The notes: generated by a model not told the origin, from the letters alone. A stretch of 64,000 nt of DNA from Channallabes apus (GCA_030522415.1 CM060131.1:7999703-8063702); one strand, 5' to 3'; positions 12,203 to 25,308 are shown, numbered from the stretch's first letter. Made by a program: numbers and translations.

Positions 12203-15200
12203 ACCACCATCAACTCCACCATCTCGCGACTAACGGTTCAGGTAATCCTCCAAATTGGCCACAAACGGGTCAGAAGTGCCGCGTTTATCGATTCCGGTGC
12301 CGCAGGTAACTTCATTGACTCTACCTATGCCAAAGAAGTGGGGGTAAAAATCGAGGCGTTATCCCAGCCGATTCGCATCACCTCAGTCGACGGTCGGCCC
12401 CTTTCATCCAGCCCCATCACTCACCAAACCCAGCTCATCACCCTCGAAATCAACCAGCACAAAGAACAGCTCCAGCTACACCTCACCCCCATCTCCTCAC
12501 CTCCCATCATCCTAGGCTATCCATGGCTGATCCGACATGACCCGCTCATCTCGTGGACTCAAAACCGGATCCTCCAGTGGGGCCCGACCTGCAGCGAACT
12601 TTGCCTACAGGCACCGGCTGGGACGTGTTCCAAGGAGTCCGAGGCCCCCGACGTCGACACCAACGCCATCCCCGTCGCCTATCGGGATCTGGCTGAAGTT
12701 TTCTGCAAGAGACGGGCCGCCTACCTCCCACCTCATCGTCCTTGTGACCTGGCCATAGAGCTCCAGCCGGGTTCCGTACCCCCCCGCGGCCATCTCTACT
12801 CACTATCCACCTCAGAGACGCAGGCGATGGAAGAATATGTCACCAAGGCCCTTCGCCATGGAACCATCCGGCCATCCACCTCGCCTGCCGCCGCGGGGTT
12901 CTTCTTCGTAAAGAAGAAGGGGGGCGAACTTCGCCCATGTGTCGACTATCGGGGGCTAAACAACATCACCATCAAAAACCGACACCCGCTACCACTCACC
13001 AACTCAGCCCTGGACGCCCTCTCTGGTGCCACCATGTTTACGAAGTTGGACCTCCGGAGCGCCTACAACTTGGTGCGCATCAGAGAGGGTGATGAGTGGA
13101 AGACTGCTTTCATCACACCTACCGGACATTACGAGAGCCTGGTCATACCATTTGGACTCTGTAATGCACCCTCGGCCTTCCAGCAGTTCATAAATGACGT
13201 CCTCCGGGATATGCTGGGCCGATGGGTGTTCGTCTACCTGGACGACATTCTGATCTACTCCCACAACACCGAAGAACATATCCAACATGTACGTGCCGTT
13301 TTAAAGAGATTGCTCGCTCACCAACTGTACTGCAAGCTGGAAAAATGTGCTTTTCACGAGCACTCCACCACGTTCCTGGGTTTTATCATCTCGTCCCAGG
13401 GTGTGGCCATGGACACGCAGAAGCTAGAGGTTGTACGTCACTGGCCCCTACCCAGGACACTCAAGCAACTTCAACGGTTTCTCGGGTTTGCGAATTTCTA
13501 TCGTCGCTTTATCCGGGGCTACAGTACAGTTGCCGCTCCATTAACCACATTGACCAGGCTCCCATCTCATCAGTTTCTACTCACCCCATCTGCCATCGCC
13601 GCCTTCAAAGAACTCTGTCATCGATTCACCACCGCTCCCATCCTTCTACACCCGGATGCCAACAAACCCTTCGTTGTAGAGGTGGACGCGTCGGATGTGG
13701 GCGCCGGCGCCGTTCTCTCTCAGCGAGGTCCAGACCAGAAACTGCACCCCTGCAGTTTCTTCTCCAAAAAATTTGATCCCACTCAGCAGCGATACGGGGT
13801 AGGGGACCACGAGCTGTTGGGCATAAAGTGGGCTTTGGAGGAATGGCGTCACTGGCTCCAGGGCGTCAGTGAGCCGTTCATCGTCTGGACCGATCACCAA
13901 AACCTAATCACCATCAAGAACCTGAAGCAGCTCAATCCACGACAGCACGGTGGGCTCTGTTTTTCGAACAGTATAACTTTCATCTGTCATACCGCCCGGG
14001 GTCGAAGAACATCAAGGCCGACGCCCTATCACGTCAACATGAGGACGACCTTCCCCGGGTGGACCCCGTGCCTGTCATTCCCCCATCGCGCACCCCTCCA
14101 CTGGGATTTGGAAACCAGGGTCCGCCAGGCACAGGCTACGGAGACCGAACCGGCAGGCGTGCCGCCTGGGCGACTCTACGTGCCACAACATCTAAGGACG
14201 GAGGTTCTCCAGTGGGGCCACTCATCCACCATCGCCGGACACCCAGGAACGCTAAGAACTCTCTCGTTCATCCGACGGGCCTTCTGGTGGCCCTCCATCC
14301 GCAAGGACACCATAGAGTTCGTTCAGGCGTGCCCGGTGTGCGCCAGGGCCAAGGACACAAACCAACCTGCACCCGGAGAGCTCCAACCACTCCCAGTTCC
14401 CCGTCGGCCCTGGACGCACATCGCCCTGGATTTCATCACGGGCCTGCCGGCATCAGAAGGAAAGAATACCATACTAACCATCGTAGATCGGTTCTCCAAA
14501 GCCGTGCACCTGGTGGCCGTAACCGGACTCCCATCAGCAAAAAACATAGCCGAGCTGATACTGGAACACGTAGTCCGACTGCATGGGTTCCCAAAGGACA
14601 TCGTCTCGGACAGGGGGCCCCAGTTCACCGCCCGGTTCTGGAAGGCTTTCTGCCGTCTGATCAATTCCACCTGTAGTCTTTCATCTGGGTACCATCCCCA
14701 GACTAATGGTCAGACGGAACGGACCAACCAACAACTGGAGCGCTACCTGAGGTGCTTTGTTTCGGATCGTCAGCGCTCCTGGGCCCGCTACCTCAAATGG
14801 GCCGAACTCTCCCACAACCTCCACGTCTCCTCAGCCACCAACCTAAGCCCATTTGAGGTTTGTCATGGTTTCCAACCTCCGATGTTCAATCACCAGGAAC
14901 CGGAGGTTGACGTACCATCGGCCCAACAGTTGGTCCGTAGGTGTCGGCGGCTGTGGCACCAGGCCAATCTCGCCATTCAACGGGCTAACATCAGCTACGC
15001 CACCCAACATCGCCGTCGACACCCCCCGGGACGTTTGTACCACGTAGGTGACAAGGTATGGCTTTCCACCAGGAACCTTCATCTGCACACTGAATCACGA
15101 AAACTATCACCCAGATTCATCGGACCATACCGCATCACTCTACAGATTAACCCTGTCACCTACCGGCTCCAGCTGCCTGCGGCGCTCCGGATCCACCCTG

Positions 15201-15544
15201 CATTTCACACATCTCAGCTAAAACCTTTCATCACTTCACCCATGATTCCACCCACCCCCCCTGCTCCTCCCCCCCGAATCATTGACGGCGGTCCCGCCTA
15301 CACCGTACAACAGATCCTCGATTCGCGCCCTCGGGGCAGAGGTACCCAGTACCTGGTCGATTGGGAGGGCTACGGCCCCGAGGAGCGGTCTTGGGTCCCA
15401 GCACGGTTCATCCTCGATCCTGAGCTCATTCGGGACTACCGTCGTAGGGTATCCTCCACCCCAGGACCGTCTGGAGCCGATCCTGGACAGGGGGGTACTG
15501 TCATGCACACTCAACCTACGCCCGGCACTAGGACCCGGAAGTAA
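12149..15544 (+). CDS. pol of the Gypsy element: protease, RT, RNase H, integrase, chromodomain
   Basis: The open frame extends back to 12089, but translation should enter by -1 frameshift at 12149. Domains in order: retropepsin with DSGA (about 12290); reverse transcriptase with KLDLRSAYN and the catalytic YLDD (13235-13246); RNase H starting at VEVDASD (about 13677); integrase with an HHCC zinc-binding region ending CPVC (about 14335), then DDE residues in [15 protein letters not shown] and the Glu of TNQQLERYL; and a chromodomain (about 15290-15440, core [17 protein letters not shown]). From about 13946 to about 14100 the protein is out of frame: a one-base loss and a later one-base gain cancel, keeping the frame open but replacing the end of RNase H, including the KADALSR motif that is readable in the other frame. 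The stop at 15542-15544 lies inside the 3' LTR. Confidence 0.93.
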   Translation, partial: RPAPVNRRRDSPGQIQLSTTINSTISRLTVQVILQIGHKRVRSAAFIDSGAAGNFIDSTYAKEVGVKIEALSQPIRITSVDGRPLSSSPITHQTQLITLEINQHKEQLQLHLTPISSPPIILGYPWLIRHDPLISWTQNRILQWGPTCSELCLQAPAGTCSKESEAPDVDTNAIPVAYRDLAEVFCKRRAAYLPPHRPCDLAIELQPGSVPPRGHLYSLSTSETQAMEEYVTKALRHGTIRPSTSPAAAGFFFVKKKGGELRPCVDYRGLNNITIKNRHPLPLTNSALDALSGATMFTKLDLRSAYNLVRIREGDEWKTAFITPTGHYESLVIPFGLCNAPSAFQQFINDVLRDMLGRWVFVYLDDILIYSHNTEEHIQHVRAVLKRLLAHQLYCKLEKCAFHEHSTTFLGFIISSQGVAMDTQKLEVVRHWPLPRTLKQLQRFLGFANFYRRFIRGYSTVAAPLTTLTRLPSHQFLLTPSAIAAFKELCHRFTTAPILLHPDANKPFVVEVDASDVGAGAVLSQRGPDQKLHPCSFFSKKFDPTQQRYGVGDHELLGIKWALEEWRHWLQGVSEPFIVWTDHQNLITIKNLKQLNPRQHGGLCFSNSITFICHTARGRRTSRPTPYHVNMRTTFPGWTPCLSFPHRAPLHWDLETRVRQAQATETEPAGVPPGRLYVPQHLRTEVLQWGHSSTIAGHPGTLRTLSFIRRAFWWPSIRKDTIEFVQACPVCARAKDTNQPAPGELQPLPVPRRPWTHIALDFITGLPASEGKNTILTIVDRFSKAVHLVAVTGLPSAKNIAELILEHVVRLHGFPKDIVSDRGPQFTARFWKAFCRLINSTCSLSSGYHPQTNGQTERTNQQLERYLRCFVSDRQRSWARYLKWAELSHNLHVSSATNLSPFEVCHGFQPPMFNHQEPEVDVPSAQQLVRRCRRLWHQANLAIQRANISYATQHRRRHPPGRLYHVGDKVWLSTRNLHLHTESRKLSPRFIGPYRITLQINPVTYRLQLPAALRIHPAFHTSQLKPFITSPMIPPTPPAPPPRIIDGGPAYTVQQILDSRPRGRGTQYLVDWEGYGPEERSWVPARFILDPELIRDYRRRVSSTPGPSGADPGQGGTVMHTQPTPGTRTRK
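15487..15498 (+). promoter_or_regulatory. Polypurine tract of the Gypsy element
   Basis: ACAGGGGGGTAC lies immediately upstream of the 3' LTR and fits the plus-strand priming site of an LTR retrotransposon. It is also translated as part of the pol C terminus. Confidence 0.75.
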
Positions 15545-15869
15545 GGCGGGCGTCAAACCAGGAAGTATAAAAGAGGTAAACAAACGATAGTACAACGCTC
15601 AGTCATTGAGTTCGCCCGATGTCGTTTCGGAATCGTTCACCAAACCGTGAGTACTCACTATCTTGGTATTACTTTCTGATTGAGTGTGTGTTTATAGGAC
15701 GCGGGTTAGATTGTGTCTTTCCCTTGCTCTCCTTTTATGAGAGTCCTTAAAACAAACAGCGTGATTATCCTGCCTACTCGTGTTCTTCCGCGTTTGGGTT
15801 TACCATTCACGCAACAAAGGGCTAACCGCTAAGCTACGTCTTCTGATCATCCAAGGTTAGTTCGTGACA
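15499..15869 (+). repeat. 3' LTR of the Gypsy element
   Basis: 371 bp, the same length as the 5' LTR, with 368 of 371 positions identical. The TATA box is at 15566-15572 and the copy of the self-primer sequence is at 15597-15607. No AATAAA is present within it. Confidence 0.97.
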
Positions 15870-15874
15870 CTTCC

Positions 15875-16660
15875 TCTCTTTTTGTCTTTTTCTCTAAAAG
15901 AAAGACAAAACAGAAACCCCAGTTATGGTTACCAGGAGTGTGTCCTGAAGCATTCAGAGCATTAAACATTCGGAAAAATCCTGAATATTCATTCAGATTT
16001 AGTTTTGTCACAGCTAGTTGTTATCCTTATAATCTGTACAGTTCATAATTTTACCTGCGAAAAACAGGTGCATCTCATTTGGTCTTGTTCATGGTTTATG
16101 AATAAGGATTACCTGTTTCAATGTTAATGGAAACGTTTCTGCGATTTGTTTGCCGCATGACTTCTTTTAAAGCCAGCAAAGCACTTGCAAAAATTTTTTT
16201 TTTAAATCAGCAACAAAGTTGAAATTTTCATTTCCCCTGTTTTAATATTTAATATTTCCAAAAGCAGTTGGATAACTTGAATGTGTGAACTTTGCACGTT
16301 TAACATGTGTCATATGGGGTTTCTGATCACATGGACTGCTGTTTAAGATATGACATCAACCTTTTATCCTCCAAAATCTGTGCAATCATTACATGCCAGC
16401 CTCATCATCACACATCGTACATGTACAGTACAAATGGTAAGGTAGGATAGAGGGTGGTTTGTAACATTGTGTCCAAAATATTAATAACAGTAGTCATATT
16501 GTGTATACTGGAGTGTACAGTATACTGTAGATGCAGAAGTGTACTCAGGTTCAAAACAATTATTAATGCAAAAGCTTACCAGCAATGGAATGGGAAGAGG
16601 AAGGCAATCATACTGTACTTAGGAAACGTGCGGCGCAGCCGTAGAATGAAAACAACCTAA

Positions 16661-16699
<39 letters not shown>

Positions 16700-18661
16700 T
16701 TTGTGGGGGACTGTGATAGACTGGCATCCCATCTAGGATGTATTCACATAACATGCCCAGTGTACTCAGGAAAGTTTTAGCATCCACTGTAACCATGACC
16801 ACCATAAAATGTACTGAACAGGACATTAAAGGAGCAACTTTACACATTCAATGTGTCTTTGCTTTAGTAGTGGAAAACAGTTCTAGAGGATGGCAAGGCC
16901 TGGCTGTCACAGAATGTTAAAAAGTGTTCCTTTTCTCAGATTTCATGAATGTAGGCAGTGAGTGAGCAGGATGAGAGCGATCCCTGATTCATTCCTAGCT
17001 TATCTGCAGATCATCTGCTAGCCCTCAGGTTATAGATAGTCTGTGGTGCATGGACCAGTTGTGTAATGTGCTCAGGATAGATCTGCATTGACCTGAAAGG
17101 CCGACTTGTGATGTGAAGGCTGACTTAATGTTTCCCGCTCTAGTTCTGTGACTCACATACCTCTGTTTTACGGCATTGTAGCTTGTCAGCCAAAACCACA
17201 GACTGTTCGGTTCACACACTGAACTTAGATCATAAACAAATAAATACTTTTTAAATAGATTTCTTTCTTTATTTACCATAAGGGATGATTTCCTTGTAAT
17301 GGAAATGTGGCGTATGAAGGCCATTTGAAAAAAACATCATTATAATATTGTGTTGTTGTTGTTGTTGTTGTTGATTTTTATAAATGTGATAAGAATCCCT
17401 TAAACTTATCCCTAAACTCATCCCAAAACATATTTTTACTTTTTTCAGCATAGACCATTTTTAACCATTTTTACTATATTTACTAACATAGACATTTAAT
17501 TTAATTGGATGTATACTAACATTTTTGTGTTTTTTCTGTTTTGTTGTGTGTATATTTTGTGTTCTGGACCATGTCTGTTGCCTTTGGGAATTTTGACCTT
17601 CCTGGTGCAGTGACATTTTGCATCCTGTTGTTAGCAAGACTAATAAAAACAATAGCTGAAAATGTAGTTTATTTTCTATAGCCTATCTATGGTTTAAGTT
17701 TCTGGAAACCAGATGTGACTCCCTTTGAACATCTTTTCATCCCTTGAGCAAATATTATCGTGAAGAGATCTCACAGAATTTTAAGTGAGTCATTTATTTG
17801 GAAAGATAATTTGCAACTCCCCTCAATCCACACCTACCATGAACGGTCAAGGTGAATCCAGGGTTAAGCATTGTCACAGGAGAGGGAGTGCTGTTGTGCT
17901 GAATATCAGTAGGCATGGTGTGGATGTAGGTGCAACGATGAAAAGATTACAGACTTGTTGAGTTTTTGTACAACAGCACAACCTCAAATGTGATTTTACT
18001 TTTATAAAGCATAATTATAACTATAATTATATAAATAAAACACAAGTTGTAATTAAAAGACTTTGATTTGTCTGTTTATTCAACAGGTTTTTGGCTCTGC
18101 CAACACATATCCTTTTAGTGACAGAACTAGTACAGTATAAGCTGATGACTGACAGTTGGTGTAATTAACGGGTGAACATAGTTTTAAAAAAAAAAATTGC
18201 AGTTCTATGTAGCCAAAAGGTGAGGAGAAAAAAAACCATGGAGGTGGTGGACAGTCCTTAGTAACTTATGAGATTTATTTATATTTCCACTTATTCCACT
18301 TTAGAATATCAGCTAACTTTCTGATTCACAGGTTGGCACAGAAATAGCATAAGATCAATAGCTAGAACTCTAGAGTGTAATAATAACGTGTTCCTCCCAC
18401 TAAGTAGTGCCATTGGTCAGGGGATTCAGCCTGGTATTAGAAGAGAGTTAGCTTTATAGCTCACATTAGCCATGAACAGAAAAACAAGGGCAATTCAGAA
18501 CAACTTAGAAGTAATTACTAAGGAGAACAAAGTGGTGTTTAAGCTGAAATAACATTATCAGATTTTTGTTCTTGCTGAAAGGCTTCAATTAATGGTTTTG
18601 AATGGACTGATGGAGTGATGAATTATAGGGAGACTGTCAATTTGATTTAATAAAATTTTTG
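15875..18661. other. Gene-free interval with a (GT)n tract and a SINE remnant
   Basis: AT-rich sequence with no exon recognised. A GT microsatellite lies at 16663-16698, followed by a short SINE 3' fragment (about 16705-16745, GATAGACTGGCATCCCATCTAGG). A GTT tract is at 17351-17373. Confidence 0.55.
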
Positions 18662-19044
18662 GACATTGCAATTCATTCATTCATTCATTTTCTATACCAC
18701 TTAATCCTGTGTTCAGGGTCGCGGGGGACCTGGAGCCTATCCCAAGAGACTTCGGGCACTAGGCGGGGTACACCCTGGACAGGGTGCCAATCCATCGCAG
18801 GGCACACACATACACACACTCACATACCCAATCACACACTACGGGCAATTTAGGAACGCCAATTAGCCTAACCTGCATGTCTTTGGACTGTGGGAGGAAA
18901 CCGGAGTACCCGGAGGAAACCCACCAAGCACGGGGAGAACATGCAAACTCCATGCACACAGAGATGGGAATCGAACCCAGACCCTGGAGGTGCAAGTCGA
19001 CAGTGCTAACCACTACACCACCGCGCCGCCTGACATTGCAATTC
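18662..19044 (-). mobile_element. tRNA-derived SINE, copy 2, short subfamily
   Basis: A full-length copy in reverse orientation. The ATTC-repeat tail is at 18675, and the tRNA-like head (GTGCTAACCACTACACCACCGCGCCGCC) is at about 19000-19030. A 13-bp target duplication GACATTGCAATTC occurs at 18662-18674 and 19032-19044. The B-box region is single (GGGAATCGAACCCAGACC), without the duplicated segment of the long subfamily. The open frames here are repeat-derived. Confidence 0.95.
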
Positions 19045-20600
19045 TCAACTTAATTCAACTCGGTATGCTAAAGTTTACTATCTGATTTATACCACTAAAA
19101 TAATTAAATAAACATCAAAACACTCTGTAACTTGTGTTCTGTGAAAGGCAAGGTGGGGGAGGTACTGTATGGTACCTCCTCTTATTATTGTACTTAAGTA
19201 CATATTTCGTTTCAACACTTATCGGAAGTAGGAATTTCACTACCTGCTTACTATTATGCATAATGTAGCAGGTGTTTAAAATCAGAAGTAGGGCTGGTTG
19301 CAGACTTTGACGAAACCGCATATTCACAATCTGGAGATTGTTTGAAAAAGGCTACTGTAAATCAAATCAAGCCATGTACTTTTGAAACGTGAATTTGAAT
19401 TTGAAGGTGAATTCTGTAGTGTTACTCAAATAGAAATGTGACCTATATAATGAAGGACTTATATTTTCACTTGAGTAATATTTGACCTAGGGAATCTCAA
19501 CATTTACTTAATTACAGGATCTCTGTTTAAATGTCATGTTCCATACAAAGCAATATTTTTTCCTGCCAATTTTCTGCTCATTTGGGATGTGATAGTAACC
19601 CAAACACAAAGCAGATGGATGCTATAAACACATAAACGTGATGTCTTGATAGAAGATTGTTAAGAGTTTTAGCATTTGGTACTTTTCCTCCAATGGCCAA
19701 CATTCTAGTAGACATGAATATATTTGGGATAGAGCCACGAAGGCTTTTTATGTCAGACAGTTATTTTACTGCACTGACTCTACTGAAATATTTATTACAC
19801 AGAGAGACAGAGAGCTAAGCAGAATGATTTAGAGAAAAAGAGCAGCAAGCAACGTGTAGTGTCTTGCTTATAACTGAAAAAATGGATCCAAATGCTAAAT
19901 TCATGGGTGTGTTACCACCCTGACTTTGATGTAATACTGTAGCATATCTGTAAGTGTTTTTTATTCTTAATACCTCTAGCAAATAACCCAAACTAGCTAA
20001 TTCTTATTTATTAATTAACACAACATACTACATTTTATCCTCTAGTTATGGAAAATGTTTTGGAACGTTCACGAGACAAGTTAATACTTTTGTGCTGTTG
20101 ACTCATCAAGCAAATTTTCCTTCAAATTTAAACCATAACCATTTGGGGGCTCTGTCTTCTATACAGTACATTATAGTTTTTTCGCAATTTTTCTACCTTA
20201 ATTGATCAGAGAAGTTTTGCTTCGTCATTGTATTTTAAAGAGATGTGTGTTTTAATAAAGTTTTCATCATGTTCTAAAGAAGCATTATTCTTGTTCTGTT
20301 TAAAATAAACTTTAAAGACATTTTGTTCACGTCACATTTTAAACTTCCTTTAGTAATTCATGGGGCATTTGTGTATATAGTGTATAAGCTTATATATTCA
20401 GAGGTATACAATTTTGATGTGCTGTGTTGATCTTGTACTTATTAAGGTTATACATAGGTTTAGTGTGCGACACTATCTGAATGGAGTGTATTTGCAGTCA
20501 CATATTGGTTATCCAAATGCTTCATGTTAAATTACATTCTTTTTTTGATAAGTTTCCATAAATCCATAATCCATTTCCATAATCTTTTTCTTTTCATTTT
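19045..20600. other. Gene-free interval
   Basis: AT-rich sequence with no recognised gene or element. Confidence 0.5.
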
Positions 20601-20601
20601 G

Positions 20602-20682
20602 TGAAGTTGCTTTGAGACAATGATTATTGTTCAAAGTGCGATATAAATAAAATTGAATTGAATTGAACTGAACTGAATAAGT
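20602..20682 (+). mobile_element. 3' tail of a LINE or LINE-dependent SINE
   Basis: GTTGCTTTGAGACAATGATTATTG, then CAAAGTGCGATATAAATAAAATTGAATTGAATTG, is the common fish non-LTR retrotransposon 3' end with a GAATT-repeat tail. Only about 80 bp is present, as expected for a severely 5'-truncated insertion. An opposite-strand copy lies at 41149-41222. Confidence 0.75.
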
Positions 20683-20823
20683 GCATACTGTAGACTCTCA
20701 GCTTGGCATAGTTATATGTGGATTTAGTGTGTACAAAGATTGTGAGATGCACAATCATTTTGGTAATCCATGTGTTAAATCACTGCCTTAAGAAAAGAAA
20801 AGTTTTTTGATATATTATGGAGT

Positions 20824-20915
20824 AATTAAATTGAACGAGCTTATTGTGTCCATAATTAAATAGATTGAGCCTATTATGTCCATAATTATACTAAATGATC
20901 TTAAAGTGTTTCCAT
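20824..20915 (+). repeat. Three degenerate 30-32-bp tandem units
   Basis: Units start at 20824, 20854 and 20884. Each begins AATTA and ends in TCCAT (units 1 and 2 end TGTCCAT), with a partly conserved centre (GAACGAGCTTATTG versus GATTGAGCCTATTA). Confidence 0.7.
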
Positions 20916-23900
20916 AACTTTAATACACTTGATTGATTTACTGCAACTGTTTGTTCACAATTTCTACCTGTGAACTGTGCATCAGGGGCCATTATATGTA
21001 TTAATCTATCTTAATCTAGTAACTATTTAGTATTATACGCCTCAGTGCCTTGTTTGATAAATTTAACAATGATGGACTAATAAGATACATGAAACTTGGG
21101 ATTATCTGGACTACACCCCTAGGTACAACATTTATACTTATTTCTCAGCTTGCAAGACTATTTGGTAATAATATTATTTTAATTGCAATCGGTTTTGCTC
21201 GTACCTGCACATTTGTTTCCACCATTTATGATATCACATGCCTCATGATCATTTCTCTTTCCTCTCTTTGAAAAGTGTGAACAAAATGAGGTGTGTTCAT
21301 TCAAACATCAGATATTTCATAGGAATTTCATTTGCTGATCTTTTGATTAAGTATTGCTATTATATAAATACATTTGTGTAGTTTATTATGTATTGAATAT
21401 ACATTTAGAATTTTATGACTTTAATTTAAGTTGAAAAGTTGTATTGAGCATACATTTATACCAAGAGTCTACAACTCCAGTCCTGAAGAATCAATATCAA
21501 TAGTTGATTCAACTAATCTGTTAATTATTGGTTTAAATGGCTGTGGTTAGGTGTTGGTCACTTGTAAACTGTGTGTGATTCCAATTCCACACCAGACATT
21601 TGTATTAGACTTCACATAAAGCTTTGACTACCTGATAACTCTTAGCTTATTTGTTAATGTCTTCTTACATTTTCCTTATACAGTATAAACATTTCCTATT
21701 TTCACATTCCTTGGTATCTCCCTCTTTCTTCCCATTTCTTATGGCAATTGTTCCTATGGCTTGTTTGAATGCTTTTGTGTCTCTGTTTCAGGAAATGAAT
21801 TAGTGCTTGTATACCTCTTTTCCTGAGAAAAAACTAGTGAGAAAATTGTCTGAATTTTAAATCAATATTACCTCTGATTTATTAAATCTAATGCCAAGTG
21901 CTTTTATTTTTTCATCTCCTTCAAGATTTTATTATTGATTATTTTCATACCATATCAATGTGTTCATATATTTTTGTAAATACAAATGTTAAAATTAATT
22001 TAACATTACTCTTAGATTGTGAACAGCATAAGTTTGCTGTGAGTGAGCTGAAAAAATATCATTAGAATAGTAAATGAATATAGACTATATTAATTATAAC
22101 CAACACTATAGCACATCATCCATGCTAGAAAATTAGTCAACACCTTATATAATATAATAAAAATTATACAACAGAAAACTAAAAAAAGCACAAATTTGTG
22201 CTAATTTATTGCATCATCATTGTTTATTTGTAACAACATTACTGTACTTTTCAACTGATGAGCCTTTTTAATGAAATTCGGATTTTTCTCATTTTTGATT
22301 CAGTTATTAAAGTGAAATTCATTATATTCTTTGAGCTTTTTTTTTTTTTTAATCCTTAAACAGTTTTTAATGCACATTTAAAAATACTAATGTTACAGCC
22401 CTAGTTATGTAATGTATCTTGCTGGTGGTGTGTGTTATGCCTATAAAAAGCTTGTGGAAGCTCATGTGCTCTATCTAAAAACCTGTCACTTGCTGTGGCC
22501 TCTCAAATTCCACCTGCTGCTCAAGTTTTTTTTTTAACTGCTCTCTTCTTCTTCTGTATACATTAGTACTTGGCTTTAGTAAAACACATATATTATCATG
22601 TTATTAAGTGCATACACAATAAAACACAATTTAGACCTCAAGCAGAAAAACTGTGAAAATGCAGAATAAACAAAGCTTTTGTGAGTTCATTAAAGTCTTG
22701 GGTGTGTGTGCCCATAGCAAAACAGCTAAATTATAATTAGGGTAAGTGACTGATATGTCAAAAAAAAAATAAAAATCAGCAGAGCCTCTGTTTTACCGAG
22801 GTGGCCCATGTTTTAGCTGTTTACACCTACAGTATACAGTTAGATTCCACACACAAACCAGGCTTCACTTACAGTAGGCCAGGGAGAGAAGCAAAAATGA
22901 CCCAGAGCATTGGCAGAAATATTAAACAGAAAATGCAATGGAAAATATGTTAATGCTATTTTCTCATGGTTAAGGTTGATTGATGGACTCACGGAATAAG
23001 GATGTTAATAAATAGGCCAAAAATAAAGACATCAATGACATGAAAGTTCATTAACTTTTCCTCCTTTTCCAATGAAAGCAACAAAGTCAGTGAAATGTAC
23101 TTTACTAGATATTATATACTTGCCAGCTTCTACTCCTGAGCTTTTCCACACTTTATAGCATTAATGGTGTTAGCAAAGCTGCAAATGACACTGACATAAT
23201 TGGGCTTATATGCCATGAAAAAAAGGCGCAAAAACAGCCCAATTTTGAAAAGAGGTACGGGTTGCAAATATGGATTTCAAAAGAATTTACATAGAAAAAT
23301 TCTTTTGAAATCTAAAGAATCGTATCTAGCCACGTATCCAGCCAAGATTGACGGATACCGTTCAACACCGTGCCACAACCACCGAGCCACACTCTGGGAA
23401 TTTTGCTTTTAAAATAATGCACAGCATTGGGTTTCTGCCAAGTGTAGTGCTATTTGCCAAAGACGGTTTTGCTCTCATCAATCGTGGAGGACCTGTAAGG
23501 AATTTTATTTCCCTTACACTTTTCCATGAAGTCTAGTTTCATGTTCAGGCTCTAGCTGTCCTATGATCAGCTTCCCCTGTGGTTCTCTCCAGCTCTTTCA
23601 GTTACTCCTGACAATATGGGCCAAAAGTTCATGCCGGTTTCTTTCTCTTTGTTATGAAGGTGGTAACTCGTGGCTCTCACACTGTGATCCGATCAATGTT
23701 AGAAGTTAGATTTTCATTAAAGCAAATACAGTAATTTTCAGAAATCTTAATAAACCCATAGATGAAAAGCACAATATAACATGGTTTTGTTTAAGCCATG
23801 TTAAAATGTTTTTAATGTTAGAGTGCTATGCTGGAACTAGACTAGTGCAACACATCCTTTTTTATGACGGCAGATGTTTTGAGTGAGGAAATGCTAATAA

Positions 23901-25034
23901 AAGAAAAAGCCAATAGCTCAGAGGACTTTTCCTGTGTTCTTTTGTTAATGCACAGCTGTTAAGCACCCTGCTTAGAGAAAACAGCACTACGCAGCAGGCT
24001 TAGCAACAGGGGCATTCCTTATTGACTAGTAAATGTGGTCTTGCAGGTGCAGCTTGCCTGATCTTGCTTCCAGTATGCATTATTTTGGGCATTCAGAGCA
24101 TTGATGAAGTGGAAATTGTGTAATAGGGCATTTTTATGCAATGGTAACCCTTATTATGGAAAGGATTAGTTATCAAACAATGAGGCATGCTCGACTGTTT
24201 CACATAACAGAATCATATTTCTTTATTTGCATTATTTAGTAGGACCAAGACCGGAGTCAGGGTGTAGAGGAGTCTTATTTTAGGTTTAATTTATTTTCTA
24301 ATTCCTACTTCAGTTATTTCATAGCATCATAGCAACACTAAAGGCTAGTATAAATAGACGAGTAGGGCTAATCCTACAACCATCAATATAAAAAGTCATT
24401 TTTGGCATCCACATTACCTTATTGCAATATTTTGGAAGTTTTTTGGAACGAATTGCAATGGCATTAGTAATTGATGTAAGAAAATACGTCAGAGCTATGG
24501 CTGAATAATTTGGAGTATTGAGGATGGGACTGATTTCTTTCTGAGTGTGGAATTCTTGTTGATGTCAGATACAGATTAAATAGTCAACATAAAGATAAAT
24601 CTTAGCTCAGAGCTATGGCTGTAGTTTATACTGTAGTACTTGTTATAAGTTCGCGCTCCAAACCCATGAAGACAGAACCCATGGACAGTCTGGCCTTGCA
24701 GAAAGGTTGATCCAAAAAAGGAAGTCTCTGCAAAGTGTGTCAAGATAATGCATAATGATTTCAGCCCAACAATGGAAACTATTTGTTTAATACCTACTCT
24801 ACAGTTTAAACAAAAGGGTGAAATTTCCATCAAAGGGAAAAGATAGAGGAGGAGAGAACAGGAACAAGCACAGTACCAATTAGATGTTCTACTGAATGTT
24901 ACAGTATTGTGTGAAGTAATTTGCAATACAATACATAATTCCTTTGTCCAAGTTATACTACTTAATTGTAAGTATGTATCATTGCGTTACAGTAAATAGA
25001 ATCACTGGCAAGTCTGTTGCTTAATACACCACAT
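20916..25034. other. Gene-free interval with a 16-bp perfect hairpin
   Basis: About 4 kb of AT-rich sequence with no exon recognised. At 23273-23288, GATTTCAAAAGAATTT pairs perfectly with 23297-23312 across an 8-nt loop. The short open frames around 21,050 and 23,200 resemble nothing known. Confidence 0.5.
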
Positions 25035-25308
25035 ACGGTGGCACTGTAGCGTAGTCATTAGCACTATTGCCTTAAACCACCAGGGTTGAGGGTTTGACTC
25101 CTGCCTTGGGTCTGTGTGCGTGTTTCTCTCAGGTCTTGGTGGGTTTCCTCCCTCTGTTCAAAGACATGCAGATTAGGTTAATTGGCCTTCTAAAATTGCC
25201 CCTTGTTTTGTGTGTGATGGATTGCCAATATGTTCAGGGTGGACAAAGTCACCTGTGGTAGCCTGCAGGCCCTCACAGATTAAGCAGTATACAAGATGAA
25301 TGAATGAC
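25035..25308 (+). mobile_element. Diverged SINE of the same family
   Basis: The head GGTGGCACTGTAGCGTAGTCATTAGCACTATTGCC, the body GGGTTTCCTCCCTCTGTTCAAAGACATGCAG and the ending TTAAGCAGTATACAAGATGAATGAATG are recognisable. The copy lacks a clear target duplication and has internal deletions, so it is older than copies 1-6. Confidence 0.85.

Larger units (their letters stand above)
10742..15874 (+). mobile_element. Ty3/Gypsy chromovirus-type (sushi-like) LTR retrotransposon, nearly full structure
   Basis: The complete element is 10747-15869, flanked by a perfect 5-bp target duplication CTTCC (10742-10746 and 15870-15874). It has two 371-bp LTRs bounded by TGTCATG...CGTGACA, a self-complementary primer site, gag, pol (protease, reverse transcriptase, RNase H, integrase) and a terminal chromodomain. 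Gene order and the chromodomain place it with the Tf1/sushi chromoviruses. It is visibly more GC-rich than the host DNA around it. The LTRs differ at only three positions, implying a recent insertion, yet gag is frameshifted and pol carries two compensating indels, so this copy is probably not autonomous. Confidence 0.97.

Noticed and set aside
14059..14676. 205-codon open frame within pol
   Set aside because: It is the alternative frame of pol. Its upstream continuation shows the misplaced RNase H residues, but past about 14,110 it does not match integrase, while the main frame does.
21050..21271. 73-codon hydrophobic open frame
   Set aside because: AT-rich composition explains the Ile/Leu-rich translation; no start context or similarity.
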